A stretch of DNA of 64,000 nucleotides from positions 263,564-327,563 of the forward strand of contig RDEW01000035.1 of NCBI GenBank assembly GCA_011109175.1. Direction: 5' to 3'. The notes beneath the pieces were generated by a model. It searched no databases, was not told where the DNA came from, and saw nothing but the letters and a program-made list of their open reading frames with translations. A program made the position numbers and the translations under genes. Numbering within the stretch: position 1 is the first letter of the stretch; every line of letters starts with the position of its first letter. Positions 44,661-53,584 of the stretch are shown piece by piece. This DNA comes from Dicyema japonicum (Eukaryota; Dicyemida; Rhombozoa; Dicyemidae).

Positions 44661-45092
44661 GATTGTGAGTTATAGGATAGTCAGAAGTCTGAGGGATCAT
44701 CAATCTGGTAATAAACCAATTTGTTTCGAATGAGCATTAAAACGTAGTCTTGGAATGATTCATGAAACGAAAAATATGGATGTCTTTCTATATTAGAGAA
44801 ATCCCAAAAATATGACTAATCGAATATGTCACATATCATTACTAATTATGCTAATTAAAATGCCAATGCCTTTCAACATTAGATAAATCCCAAAAAATAT
44901 GGGTTAATGACTTTCTATAGTGTTTCCCTCCTAGAGAGGAGATCTCCTTCGACCTCAGCTTTCCGGACAATGCACTTTGGATCAGTCGGCATACAAAAAT
45001 ATTACTCCTTTCGACACTTTCTATGACTTTTGAGAGGGAGAAATTTTATATTAATATAATAATAATAAATTTTATAAATTAATTTTAATTAA

Positions 45093-45652
45093 AAAATTTT
45101 AAATAAATCTGAATTAAAAATAGCTTGCCTTTGGATTGACAGAATGAGCATGCAACAGTTAGTGAAAAAGTTCGGATTGCTCAATTCCTCACGTGACAGC
45201 CGTGAGTATTTGCTAAAACATCCACAACTCGTCTCGTTTGATGGTGTCTTGACCATCATCATTTGGTGTGTGGATATGATTCATGCCAAAGTAGGATATT
45301 TGATTTCTTTAGAAATTTTCCTTGGCAGATCGTGTGATTCACCAAGCCATGTTTATCGTCTTCATCCACCATATGGATGATCAGGAAGGGCAAGATCCCC
45401 TATCAAAAATTAACACATTTTTCTTGAAGTAGTAAAAGATTTGAATTTAGATATAACAACGAGAGTAAGGATCCAAGATTTTTGGATTTTAAAAGTTCAT
45501 TTAATGAGCAAGTGGAGGATTATAAAGCGAGGATCAGATCGGCAGATCAGTTCCGATCATTCTTTTTCACTCTTCTTCATGAATTACTTGACTATTTTAT
45601 AATTTTGGTTTTTGTTAGTAAGTGTGCCTATTTCTTGTGGTCGACATTGTAG
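45093..45652 (+). pseudogene. CDC37: CDC37-like Hsp90 co-chaperone fragment with two 22-nt introns
   Basis: CDC37 loads protein kinases onto Hsp90. The frame reads LVKKFGLLNSSRDSREYLLK, HPQLVSFDGVLTIIIWCVD, MIHAK, then a 22-nt GT...AG segment (45291-45312) joining to KFSLADRVIHQAMFIVFIHH. It continues DQEGQDPLSKINTFFLK and, across a second 22-nt segment (45429-45450, phase 2), YNNESKDPRFLDFKSSFNEQ and VEDYKARIR. This follows the family pattern KxFGxLRRWDDSQRYLxxHPxLV..IWCIDLxxxxKxALxxQVAHQAIVMQF..DPRxCFRxFF..FxxELExFKxRxR, gap-free across intron 1. The spliced frame is open from 45093 to a TAG at 45650-45652. Homology is lost after KARIR, and the N-terminal clamp and extreme C-terminus are absent. 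An A/T tract precedes it. A truncated genomic copy is likelier than a complete gene. Confidence 0.75.
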
Positions 45653-45829
45653 AGTTTATTGAAGGATCAATGACATCAATATGTATAGAGTGGTCTCATA
45701 TAGTAGCATCTTTTTGCTTTAAAAGAGTGATACTCTCATTTACACTTGGTTTAAGTTTTTTTGTGATGATAGGTCAACTGTCAGCGACGTCATGTCTCTT
45801 AAGATCTATTTTTGACATTCCCCACGACC

Positions 45830-45965
45830 TGAGTCATAAAGTAGTTTGGTTATACGAACGCATTAGCAGATTTATAGAAACGTGCTTCCAACATGTCCAG
45901 ATACTCCACGTCGTGCTTCCAACATGTCGAACCTGTTTAAAATAATGGATTCTCCATAATTGGAG
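45830..45965 (-). mobile_element. Possible LINE RT scrap
   Basis: TTWSIWTCWKHVSINLLMRSYN parallels MWSIWTRRKLISLNLRMRLYS in the minus-strand LINE at 20.0 kb. It is short and followed by stops. Confidence 0.4.
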
Positions 45966-46104
45966 GTGCAAGGGTAAAAGCCCACAAGAGGACAAGTTTA
46001 TCCAACTAGGCATTCCTGTGACGTTAATGGTAAATATTATGTCGCGAGCGCTAGAGTGATCGAGCGCTGAGAAAGACAAGTCCATAAGGAACCAGCAGAA
46101 AAGG

Positions 46105-46275
46105 TAAAAGACGTTATTCTTGCAGTTGTGGAACCCCTTCAGTTGTGTGGGGGAGAGCAAATGACCTTTTTTCGTACCAGCTTGCATGGGTGCCACCTGA
46201 GACAAGTGGATGACATCGCAGTAGGAAAAGATGAGGAAAAGATGAAAATAGAAAATTTCAAACGACTTGGCATAA
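46105..46275 (-). repeat. SINE-B copy, partial
   Basis: The plus strand shows TGTGGAACCCCTTCAG, GGGGAGAGCAAATGACC, GGTGCCACCTGAGACAAGTG and GATGACATCGCAG, matching the 53.2-53.4 kb copy in the same orientation. The 3' tail is replaced by unrelated sequence beyond about 46100. Confidence 0.55.
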
Positions 46276-46424
46276 TAATCAGCCGAATGAAGGTTAAATA
46301 ATCAGTGAAATGATCGTAGTTTTTTTAAATTAACATTTTTTTATTAAAAAGTCAAAATCTTTATTAAAAGATCTTTAAATGATTATTCAATCGGTCCCCG
46401 CGGCATTACGAGACCTTCGTTAGT

Positions 46425-47265
46425 TCTATGATGACAGCATCGTCGAAATTGCTTACGGGACGACGTTGACTTTATGTCAGAAGACAAATCGGCCTACTTC
46501 GACTCTCGAGGTGGCACCTGATGAGCTGACAGATGGTTCCTCGGAATGAACACCGCAAAAACCGACATTGTGGAAATCCAGAGAATGGAAAGCAGATCAA
46601 GTGAAACGTGGCTTTACTTGGAGACTAACAAACTTGGCTTTTTACTTGGAGACAGCCAAGATATTGCCAGAAGGAAGGCCCTCGCTTGGGTAAAAAAGAT
46701 GAACAAGTTGAAGAAAGAGTGCCACATCTCTTCATTGTGACTCTATGAAGCCTTTGTCAAGCCGATCCTAATGTACATTTCATCGACCTGGGGGATGTCA
46801 AAAACCGAACAACTTGGACTAGACTCTTTCCATTGACGACAATTTAGATCCATACTAGGACTGAACTGACCAACTAGAATAAACAAGGAATCACTATATA
46901 AGAGATGTTGTACGGGTCCACTGAGTCTCGAAATTGTTGATATGCGTTAGAGGCTATTTGGACATATCTTGCGAATAGACTTGAGTGCTCCAGCCAACAT
47001 AGCAATGGAGGCTTACTTAATTAGACAAGGGCCGTGTTTCCGTGGACGCCGGCATATTACACTCCATATACACTTATGGAGATCTAAAGCTTGTGAACAA
47101 AAGTCTAAGAAGTGGGGACGATCTGGACGAGTTGAGTAAACTGTCTTACGATCGAGGAGGTTGGAAGAAGTTGGTTCGGAGGATTGTTTCGAATGCTGTA
47201 CGAAAGAAATTATAACTGTTATGATTTTACGCATGTTGCTTATAATAAATGGTCCCGCTAATATA
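46425..47265 (+). mobile_element. LINE ORF2 C-terminal half, decayed
   Basis: ETNKLGFLLGDSQDIARRKA, then SLYEAFVKPILMYISSTWG, RQFRSILGLN, RLFGHILRIDLSAPANIAME, FRGRRHI and DLKLVNKSLRSGDDLDELSK with SYDRGGWKKLVRRIVSNA. It is homologous to 22.4-22.9 kb, with a 3' end TTATGATTTTACGCATGTTG then cttataataaatgg shared with 56.34 kb. Frame changes occur every 100-200 nt. Confidence 0.65.
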
Positions 47266-47414
47266 ATTGATGTTGCATCTCACGATGACAGCGAAGATCA
47301 GCTGTAGATGTACTTAAGAAATTTGATAGTCTGATTTAATGTGTAAATTGATGTGTGATTTGAGTCTCCAATTGTGAGAAACTAATTATGGAATTTCCGC
47401 CCACAAATTGCTTT

Positions 47415-47650
47415 TTACAAGTTCATGTCGTCTCCTTCATCGGCGGCCTTCTGGTATTGCTGGTATTCGGCGACCAAATCGTTCACGTTAGAGTCAGCTT
47501 CAGTAAAATCTATTTCATCCATTCCCTAGCCAATGTACCATTGAAGGAAAGCTTTTCTTCTGGACATAGAAATAAATTGCTTTGATAAACGCTTGAAAAG
47601 TTCCTGGAGACTTTTCTAGGAACAGGGAAACAGATGACATCTAACATTGT
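47415..47650 (-). pseudogene. TUBB: Beta-tubulin C-terminal fragment
   Basis: The minus strand reads LQELFKRLSKQFISMSRRKA, FLQWYIG, a stop where the family has E, then [20 protein letters not shown] and [16 protein letters not shown] with a stop at 47417-47415. This is the universally conserved end of beta-tubulin ([51 protein letters not shown]) plus the variable acidic tail. Upstream homology fades beyond about 47650. The stop, substitutions and lack of the GTPase body make it a dead 3' fragment. Whether it is processed cannot be decided, because no intron position lies in this stretch. Confidence 0.85.
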
Positions 47651-47749
47651 TTCTTTTTTTAATGTTTACACCATATTATTTCTGATTGGCCTTTAGCCGC
47701 TTAGAGTGTCATTTGGCATGCAGTAGCCTGCCAGGATATCAAATGCTGA

Positions 47750-48095
47750 AATTTATAAAAATGCAATAGTAGGCCTCTAAGGGTGCACATCACTGACGCC
47801 AGATGGAGACTGTTTGGACACATCCTGGGTATGCTCCCTCAGCTAATGTGGCGATGGAGGATCACTTCATGTTCTATGGGAAATGCTTCCGTGGATGACT
47901 AAGGATAACACTCCCTATAATACTGCACAAAGACTTCCAAAGAGTGAGGAAATGCCTAAATACGGAAGACAATCTGGAAGAGCTGAGATCGATTGCATGT
48001 AACCGTGGAGGATGAAAGAGGCTAACTAATAACATTGTGTTGTACATGCTTTACTATAACCATTATGACAAGGCGATAAGTGCTAATAATAATAT
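47750..48095 (+). mobile_element. LINE 3' end (RWRLFGHILR family)
   Basis: VHITDARWRLFGHILGYAPS, ANVAMEDHFMFYGKCFRG, LRITLPIILHKDFQRV, LNTEDNLEELRSIACNRGG and a tail CATTATGACAAGGCGATAAG followed by tgctaataataat. Two frames; homologous to 44.4-44.66 kb. Confidence 0.7.
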
Positions 48096-48199
48096 CATTG
48101 ATCTCGTTCCATTTAAAATTAATCGCAGTTATCAGTCCGATCTCGAGGTTGTTCCAAAAATCTAGGTTGTAAATGAAATAATAATCTATAATAAAAAAA

Positions 48200-48895
48200 C
48201 TTAAAAAATTTTATTATGGTGTACAAAAATGTTTAACTCTACTCTCAAATCCATATTCTTTTTCAGGTTTAGCTACAGTTTTTTCCTAAAGAGTAAAACT
48301 CAGGGAATCCGGAGCGATATTTAAAATGGATTCTTCCAAATCATTATTTGTTTGGTTTTTTTATTGTTTCATTTTGTCTTGATTCACCATAATATTTCAT
48401 CATAGATTTATTCCTAATAATTCCTCCTATACATCGCTTTGATCATTGAGGCTGTTTTTTGGTGTAAATACTGTTCCAGCATTTTATAGCAGATTCACGC
48501 CATGCCTCATATTAAAATCAGTGTCGTAAATTAATTTTGTTAAGGGATTCCAACAAATAATCTTCTTGTCGATAAAGCATATAAACTCCATAATTTTGAA
48601 TAATTAAAAGATTTTAAAACTCCAATGGCTGAAGAATCGGAGAATATTTGGCAGGAAAAGTAATTCAATGTTTGAATGAATTTGTTTTCATGACATCGTC
48701 GAGGAGAACAAGGGTCTTTTTTTGATTTTTCAATTTTTTCGTTAATTCGACATAACCATGAATTAAAAAAGTCCTATGTCATCCAAGCATTCTGGGATGA
48801 TGAATACATAACGATACAAGAGTATTTCATGTTTTTCTTGGTATTTTAGGCTCATCTTAAGAACGCCACGAGGATATTAAGTCAAAGTGAAATTT
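48200..48895 (-). mobile_element. pogo/Tigger-type transposase fragment
   Basis: The minus strand reads MYSSSQNAWMT, DFFNSWLCRINEKIEKSKK, TLVLLDDVMKTNSFKH, then FPAKYSPILQPLEF, YYRQEDYLLESLNK and EAWRESAIKCWNSI. DN/DD followed by LPxxxSPxLQPL(D/E) and W..v....I..CW is the DDE/D core and C-terminus of pogo-type transposases. Frame changes are frequent. Upstream the VPS15 remnant starts at about 49.1 kb, so the two abut. Confidence 0.65.
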
Positions 48896-49951
48896 TCTTT
48901 TTAATTTAAACCAATAAATAAGTTATAATTAATTTTGTTCCACGTCGACGTTTTTGGTCTTCTCCATTTCTACTAAATCCTACCAAGCGTTCAAAAAATC
49001 TGGGGGTGTTCCAAAAACCAAGGTGAGGTTTTCTCCGAATCGAGGTCTGACTGTAATATAGTCCGCAGTGAGGCTATTGATATAATTTCATTATTTTCAT
49101 CAAATATGAGTAATGTGACTTAGGGAAATGATGGGAAATGTAGTATTCAGCTCTGTCGCTAGGGTTTTCAGAGTTCATTCACCAATATTTTCATATTTCG
49201 CGAATTTAGCTTTCCATTTTCGGTCGTATTTTCCTGACATATTTCTTGAAGAGAAGTCACAGAGAGGTTTCCCGTCAATACAGAGCTCGGCAATAACACA
49301 AACAAACTATAAATGTTTATAGAATGCCCCTTTTCTTCATGGTTTTTAAAAAAAACTCAAAGATGTCGACATCATCCGACTAATAGAATCTCTCAGGGGC
49401 CGTATGTAACATCTTTCCGTTATAAATGTCGAATAGAAAGATGTAGTAGGAAAAATTGGTCTCCGACAGGTACACAGTCGTGTAGCTATCAAAATCAATG
49501 ATAAACACGAAATTCCAGCCGGTGAACATGTTCTCTGGTTTAAATCACCATGGTAAATCTAATTATTACATAATAGTCTCTGTTATGCCTGCATAAATTC
49601 CAAGCACACAATAGCTGGAAAATAATCGAGTTTTTCAATCCACAAAGCGTTGGATTTGAGTACATTATGTCGAATAGACTGATGTACATGAAAGGCCGCA
49701 TGAGAACAGCCATTCTTTCTTTTATTATAGTCTCCAGTCAAAATTTGGATTACTTAGTATGGAGGACAGTTCATGGAAGACAAGAGAGCCCAATCGATGA
49801 AATTGTTGTTTTAGTGGGCTTTTCTTATTGTTTGAAATTTCGGGATTAAATGAAGTGAATTTTGCAACATAAAATTCTCATTCGAATTTAATTTTTGCAG
49901 TTTTAAAGAAAATTGTACTTCCCAAAGGCTTGAATAATGTAAAGTAAAATA

Positions 49952-50885
49952 CAGTAAAACCTCTCGAATCCGCCAAATTTGGGACCTGGAAATTACGGCG
50001 GATTCGAGAGGCAAATTTGAATTTTTTATAAATTATTAAAATGCATTTTTCCTAAATTTAAAGACTAATTATAAAATGAAAACATTAATTTTTTTTAAAT
50101 AAAAAATAATAATAATCAGTTATTCTTGTTTTAATGTTCGCTTTGATGTTTCTACTAACATCATCGAGGACATTGAAGACATTTAAGTTAACCTCATCCT
50201 TCTGTTTAAAGTACTTCTTCAATGTATAGACAGGATTCATTGCATCATAGTCTAAAACGACTTGTTATATTCTTTTGTTTTCCATCATTAATGCATTCTT
50301 TGTCTTCATCATTTTCATCCAAATTTTCCAGGATCTCTTCATTCTCTGTATACTCATAGAGAAGAAACTCATCTTCTGAATTGAATCATTTATTTGCAGC
50401 CTTGACACGAATTCTTGATAAGTTTCAGGCGGAAACTCGTCATTAATTTTTCAATAAAATCTTCGGTCCATTTAGCATGTCGAAAACAGTTTATAATTGT
50501 TGTATTATTCAGCTTTTTCCATGCTTGATAGGTATAAATTATAGGCTTTTTTCTTTACATGCTTCGGTTGATGATTTTCTGAGTTCAATTTTTTTCAGTT
50601 TTTTTATAATTGAAATTTATTAAAAAAGGACAAAACATCAGTTAGCTGCCGCCCTCACTGCGTGGCTGTTCCCTCTCAGAATTGCGAGCAAATTCGCTTA
50701 AAAGCCAGCGGAGATCTCCAGTGCATGAGGTGATCGGTTTCCAAGAATTAAAAATTAAAAATAATAAGAAAATGAAAAAATTATTTTTAAAAATGCGGCA
50801 GATTCGAGAATTTCTCATAAGGAATTTTGTATTTTTGAAAAAATGTGGCGTATTCAAGAGGTGGCGGATTCGAGGGGTTTTACTG
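49952..50885. mobile_element. Tigger-like element, TIRs and TA duplication
   Basis: Inverted termini CAGTAAAACCTCTCGAATCC... and ...GGATTCGAGGGGTTTTACTG (one mismatch over 23 bp) are flanked by TA on both sides (49950-49951, 50886-50887), as for pogo/Tc1-type insertion. An internal copy of the terminus lies at about 50005-50013 (GGCGGATTCGAGAGG). On the minus strand (50540-50180) AWKKLNNTTIINCFRHAKWT is the pogo C-terminal signature. A nuclease-domain scrap (50632-50745) is nested inside. It is inactive. Confidence 0.8.
50632..50755 (-). mobile_element. Nuclease-like domain end, nested in Tigger-like element
   Basis: LETDHLMHWRSPLAFK and LAILRGNSHAVRAAAN in two frames, followed by CTGATGTTTTGTCCTTTT, the same end as at 13.6 kb. 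It dates after the DNA transposon. Confidence 0.5.
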
Positions 50886-50959
50886 TATTTGGCAATATTC
50901 TCAAGGTTTCTGATCTTTGATTTGTGCGTAGGCTTGGACTGTCTCCCATTTATTTAAAA

Positions 50960-51745
50960 CCAAGAATCACCGGGAATGGGTAGCCGTCAGGTGATCTCGG
51001 TTTCCTTTAGCAGTCTTCTCATCCTTTCTCCGAGTTCCTCCCGGGAGCCTACGCACTTCATGTATGAATGAGACACTTTTCGGAATTTTGGAGATTTCAA
51101 TTGGTCTCCCGTTCTCCTCACAAGTTCCTCAAACGAAGTTGGGATTAATGACGAGGAGAACCTTTATAGGGCCCTCGTGGCTGTTTCTTGGAAGACATTG
51201 ATCTTCTTTAGATTCGTATTGGTTTGTTCCCCATGCCGCACAGCAGTAGCTGATTGTCAGTTGAATGTATAGAGTTTAAAAGTGGCTTGTTGTGTAGAAG
51301 CAGCCTTTGTAGTATCCGAGTAGTGTTTTTACAAAATTTAGTTTTCGTTGGAAGAAATGACGTTGCTGGCATGTTTTTGAAAGTCATAAGGAAGTCTAAT
51401 ATGATCCCCAGTATTTTGATAGAGTTGGCGGAGGGGATTGACATTTCATTAAGTGTACAAAAATAATGCTGAGTTTTTTAGTCTTCTGTTTGAAGTAAAA
51501 AATCATTGTGTTAGAGTTTTCAGGAGTGTGTGTAATAAGTTCTTCATAATCCAACAGCTCAGATTGTCCAGTAAATTTTGTAAGCGAGTACCCGCTATGT
51601 GAATATACTGGTCTCTTGTTGCCAAGATTACTTCGTCAGCATAAGCGAGGACCAGAGTTTCGTTGCTGCTATGGAAAGTCAAATCGCTCATAAAGAGGTT
51701 GAAAAGACTGGGTGACAGTCGGGATCCATGTAGTACCCCATTTTG
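50960..51745 (-). mobile_element. Jockey-like LINE, RT core to 3' end
   Basis: GVLHGSRLSPSLFNLFMSDL, ETLVLAYADEVILATRDQYI (active site AYADE), NLLDNLSCWI, SANSIKILGIILDFLMTFKN and the C-terminus CVGSREELGERMRRLLKETE then IT and a stop. The 3' UTR carries GGTGATCTCGG...CCGGGAATGGG. It is the counterpart of the plus-strand scrap at 1.2 kb and shares its C-terminal pattern with 37.3, 58.0, 58.3 and 62.3 kb. Confidence 0.75.
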
Positions 51746-53105
51746 TAAAAATTTATTAACAGCAAATATGTACTATGGAATTACTGTAACCACATACAAA
51801 TTTAATTGCTACTGATTTCTCTCCAACTCGGAGGAATGCTTGTTAGAAAGAAAAGGGATCAACGAAAAGGATTATGACTAAGACAAAAGATTGGAATGGC
51901 TATACACTGATGGAATTCGTTCGCAATCCACGCAGCAAGCTTCCTTAACTGACATTTTTTTAATTGTTAAAAAAATATTTAAAAAATTACTATTATAACT
52001 TTAAAGTTAGTTAGGTTAAAAAATAAAATTTAAATATTCAATTTTAAAAACATTAAAATTTTGGTACTTATTAAAAAGGTGGTATTCTTCGAGTAATCGA
52101 ACAATATATTGTGAGTAATTGGTAGTGGGAACAAACGGGGGACCACAGACGTTGGATGACTCGACTAATTGCGAGAATTGGTATTGCCTAACTGTTTAAC
52201 CTTTCTCTATTTTCTTTATCAGTGATCCCGGGGTTCTAAATATATAAATACATTATTTGGGATTCACTGTATGAAAAACAGTTATTTAAAAAATTTATGT
52301 AGTTCAATAATTTGAAGTTTATGTATAGTTCTTCGAAGTTCTGTAATTAAAGGGACATGATAATTTAACAAATAGCTTTTTATATAACTATTCCCTAATT
52401 TTGTGAAGTGAAATATCGGCATTTAAAAATGCTTTAACCAAAAGATATCTATTTTTCTTCGTTATCTTAAGTAAGATAAAGTTGAGTGGTCTCTATTCTT
52501 TTAGCATTTAGTCTGACGTCTTTTTTCATTAAGAGGTAGAGCGGTGTAGTATTGTTAGATGATTTTACTATCTTACAACATTTTGGCAAAATAAATCTCC
52601 TTTACATGTTATTGTAAATATGTATTAGTTTTTAGAAATTGCTTTTGAAATTCGTTACTTATTTTGTCCTGATTTCTAGTACTTTTAATTATTGACAAAA
52701 TGCAAACCTGTCATTAAATGAAGACTGCTAGTACCCAACAAAAAACAATTTATAATTTTTAATTTAAAAAGAAATGAAAAAATACTTACAAAATTAAAAA
52801 AAATCAAAATAATTCTGTCCTATTTTAGGACAATTTTACCTTTGAAATAGGACAAATAGGACAATGTCCTAATTTTTTGTCCTAAATAAAACAATTTCCG
52901 CCCTAATAATTATTTTTAATTTTTTACTCTTTTAAATTAATTATACCAAAAAATGTAAATAAATTTATTCAAATTTGTAATTGGCTGGCGGCACACCGTT
53001 TGACAATTTCTGGCCTAACTGCATCCAAAAGAAATCTCTCTACTAAATGAAGGGCTTCTCACAATGGTGGATATGGATGGACTACGACCACTTCGACTGA
53101 AGTAA
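51746..53105. other. AT-rich region; hAT-like right end near 52.9 kb
   Basis: No gene recognised. Positions 52808-52905 contain repeated GTCCTATTT/AGGACAA motifs and end AACAATTTCCGCCCTAATAA, whose complement (TAGGGCGGAAATTGTT) resembles the TAGGGCAA hAT termini at 19.3 and 27.7 kb. The partner end was not found. Confidence 0.4.
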
Positions 53106-53109
53106 ATTT

Positions 53110-53425
53110 AAATTTATTAACTCGGATACACCGAGAAAGAAGTTAAAGTAAACAACTAATTAAGTGCATCCAGTTTCCACACAGAAACAGAGTTCATCCG
53201 GAATAAGCATAAAGAGTAAAAGAAGTTCATAGTTGCAGTTGTGTAAACCCCTCCAATGGAGTGGGGGAGATCAAATGATCCTTTTTCGTGCCAGCCAGGC
53301 ACTGGGCGCCACCTAGACAGGTAGATCACATGACGCCAGTCTAATAGGAAGAGAGAGGAAGAACAGACAAACAATCAGAAAACTTCAACCAATTAACCAC
53401 ACAGCACCACATGACACCACGCGGC
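53110..53425 (-). repeat. SINE-B reference copy
   Basis: Minus strand: TTGGTTGAAGTTTTCTGATTG, CTGGCGTCATGTGATCTACC, TGTCTAGGTGGCGCC, GATCATTTGATCTCCCCCAC and CCATTGGAGGGGTTTAC. Then TTACTCTTTATGCTTATTCC and a tail ACTTAATTAGTTGTTTACTT with TTCTTTCTCGGTGTATCCGA and gttaataaattta. The tRNA head is truncated. The tail matches the 3' end of the minus-strand LINE at 62.15 kb. Confidence 0.7.
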
Positions 53426-53584
53426 TAATATTTAATTCTTTAACTGAAGGAACTAGATGCACCTTAATTAAAAGCTAATTAACCTCTATCCAGTGTATAC
53501 AGGTTTATTAAATAAAATAGAAAATAATTATAGATACTATGATTAGAGATAATTTTCAAAATTAGTAGAAACATTAATTAATAC

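Larger units (their letters stand above)
49130..50975 (-). pseudogene. PIK3R4: VPS15 (PIK3R4)-like kinase gene, decayed and split by a Tigger-like element
   Basis: VPS15 is the pseudokinase subunit of the class III PI3-kinase complex. The minus strand from about 50960 reads KIRNLENIAK up to the element at 50885. It resumes exactly after the TA at 49950-49951 with YFTLFKPLGSTIFFKTAKIK, YVAKFTSFNPEISNNKKSPL, KQQFHRLGSLVFHELSSILS and AVLMRPFMYISLFD, then FQLLCAWNLCRHN. The kinase core follows: IYHGDL, PENMFTGWNFVFIIDFDSYT, NFSYYIFLFDI and LHTAPERFY, then VIAELCIDGKPLCDFS. HGD replacing HRD and the WNxV(F/Y)xxDF..S...YL layout are VPS15 hallmarks. A 20-nt extra segment ending TTAG just before IYHGD looks like a micro-intron whose GT has decayed to GA. 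Stops and single-base indels abound. The HEAT and WD parts were not found. Confidence 0.75.

Noticed and set aside
45834-46205. 123-codon minus-strand frame as a gene
   Set aside because: It is composed of a SINE-B piece and a LINE scrap; the length is coincidental.
49128-49501. Plus-strand open frames
   Set aside because: They are antisense to the VPS15 remnant, whose kinase motifs are on the minus strand.
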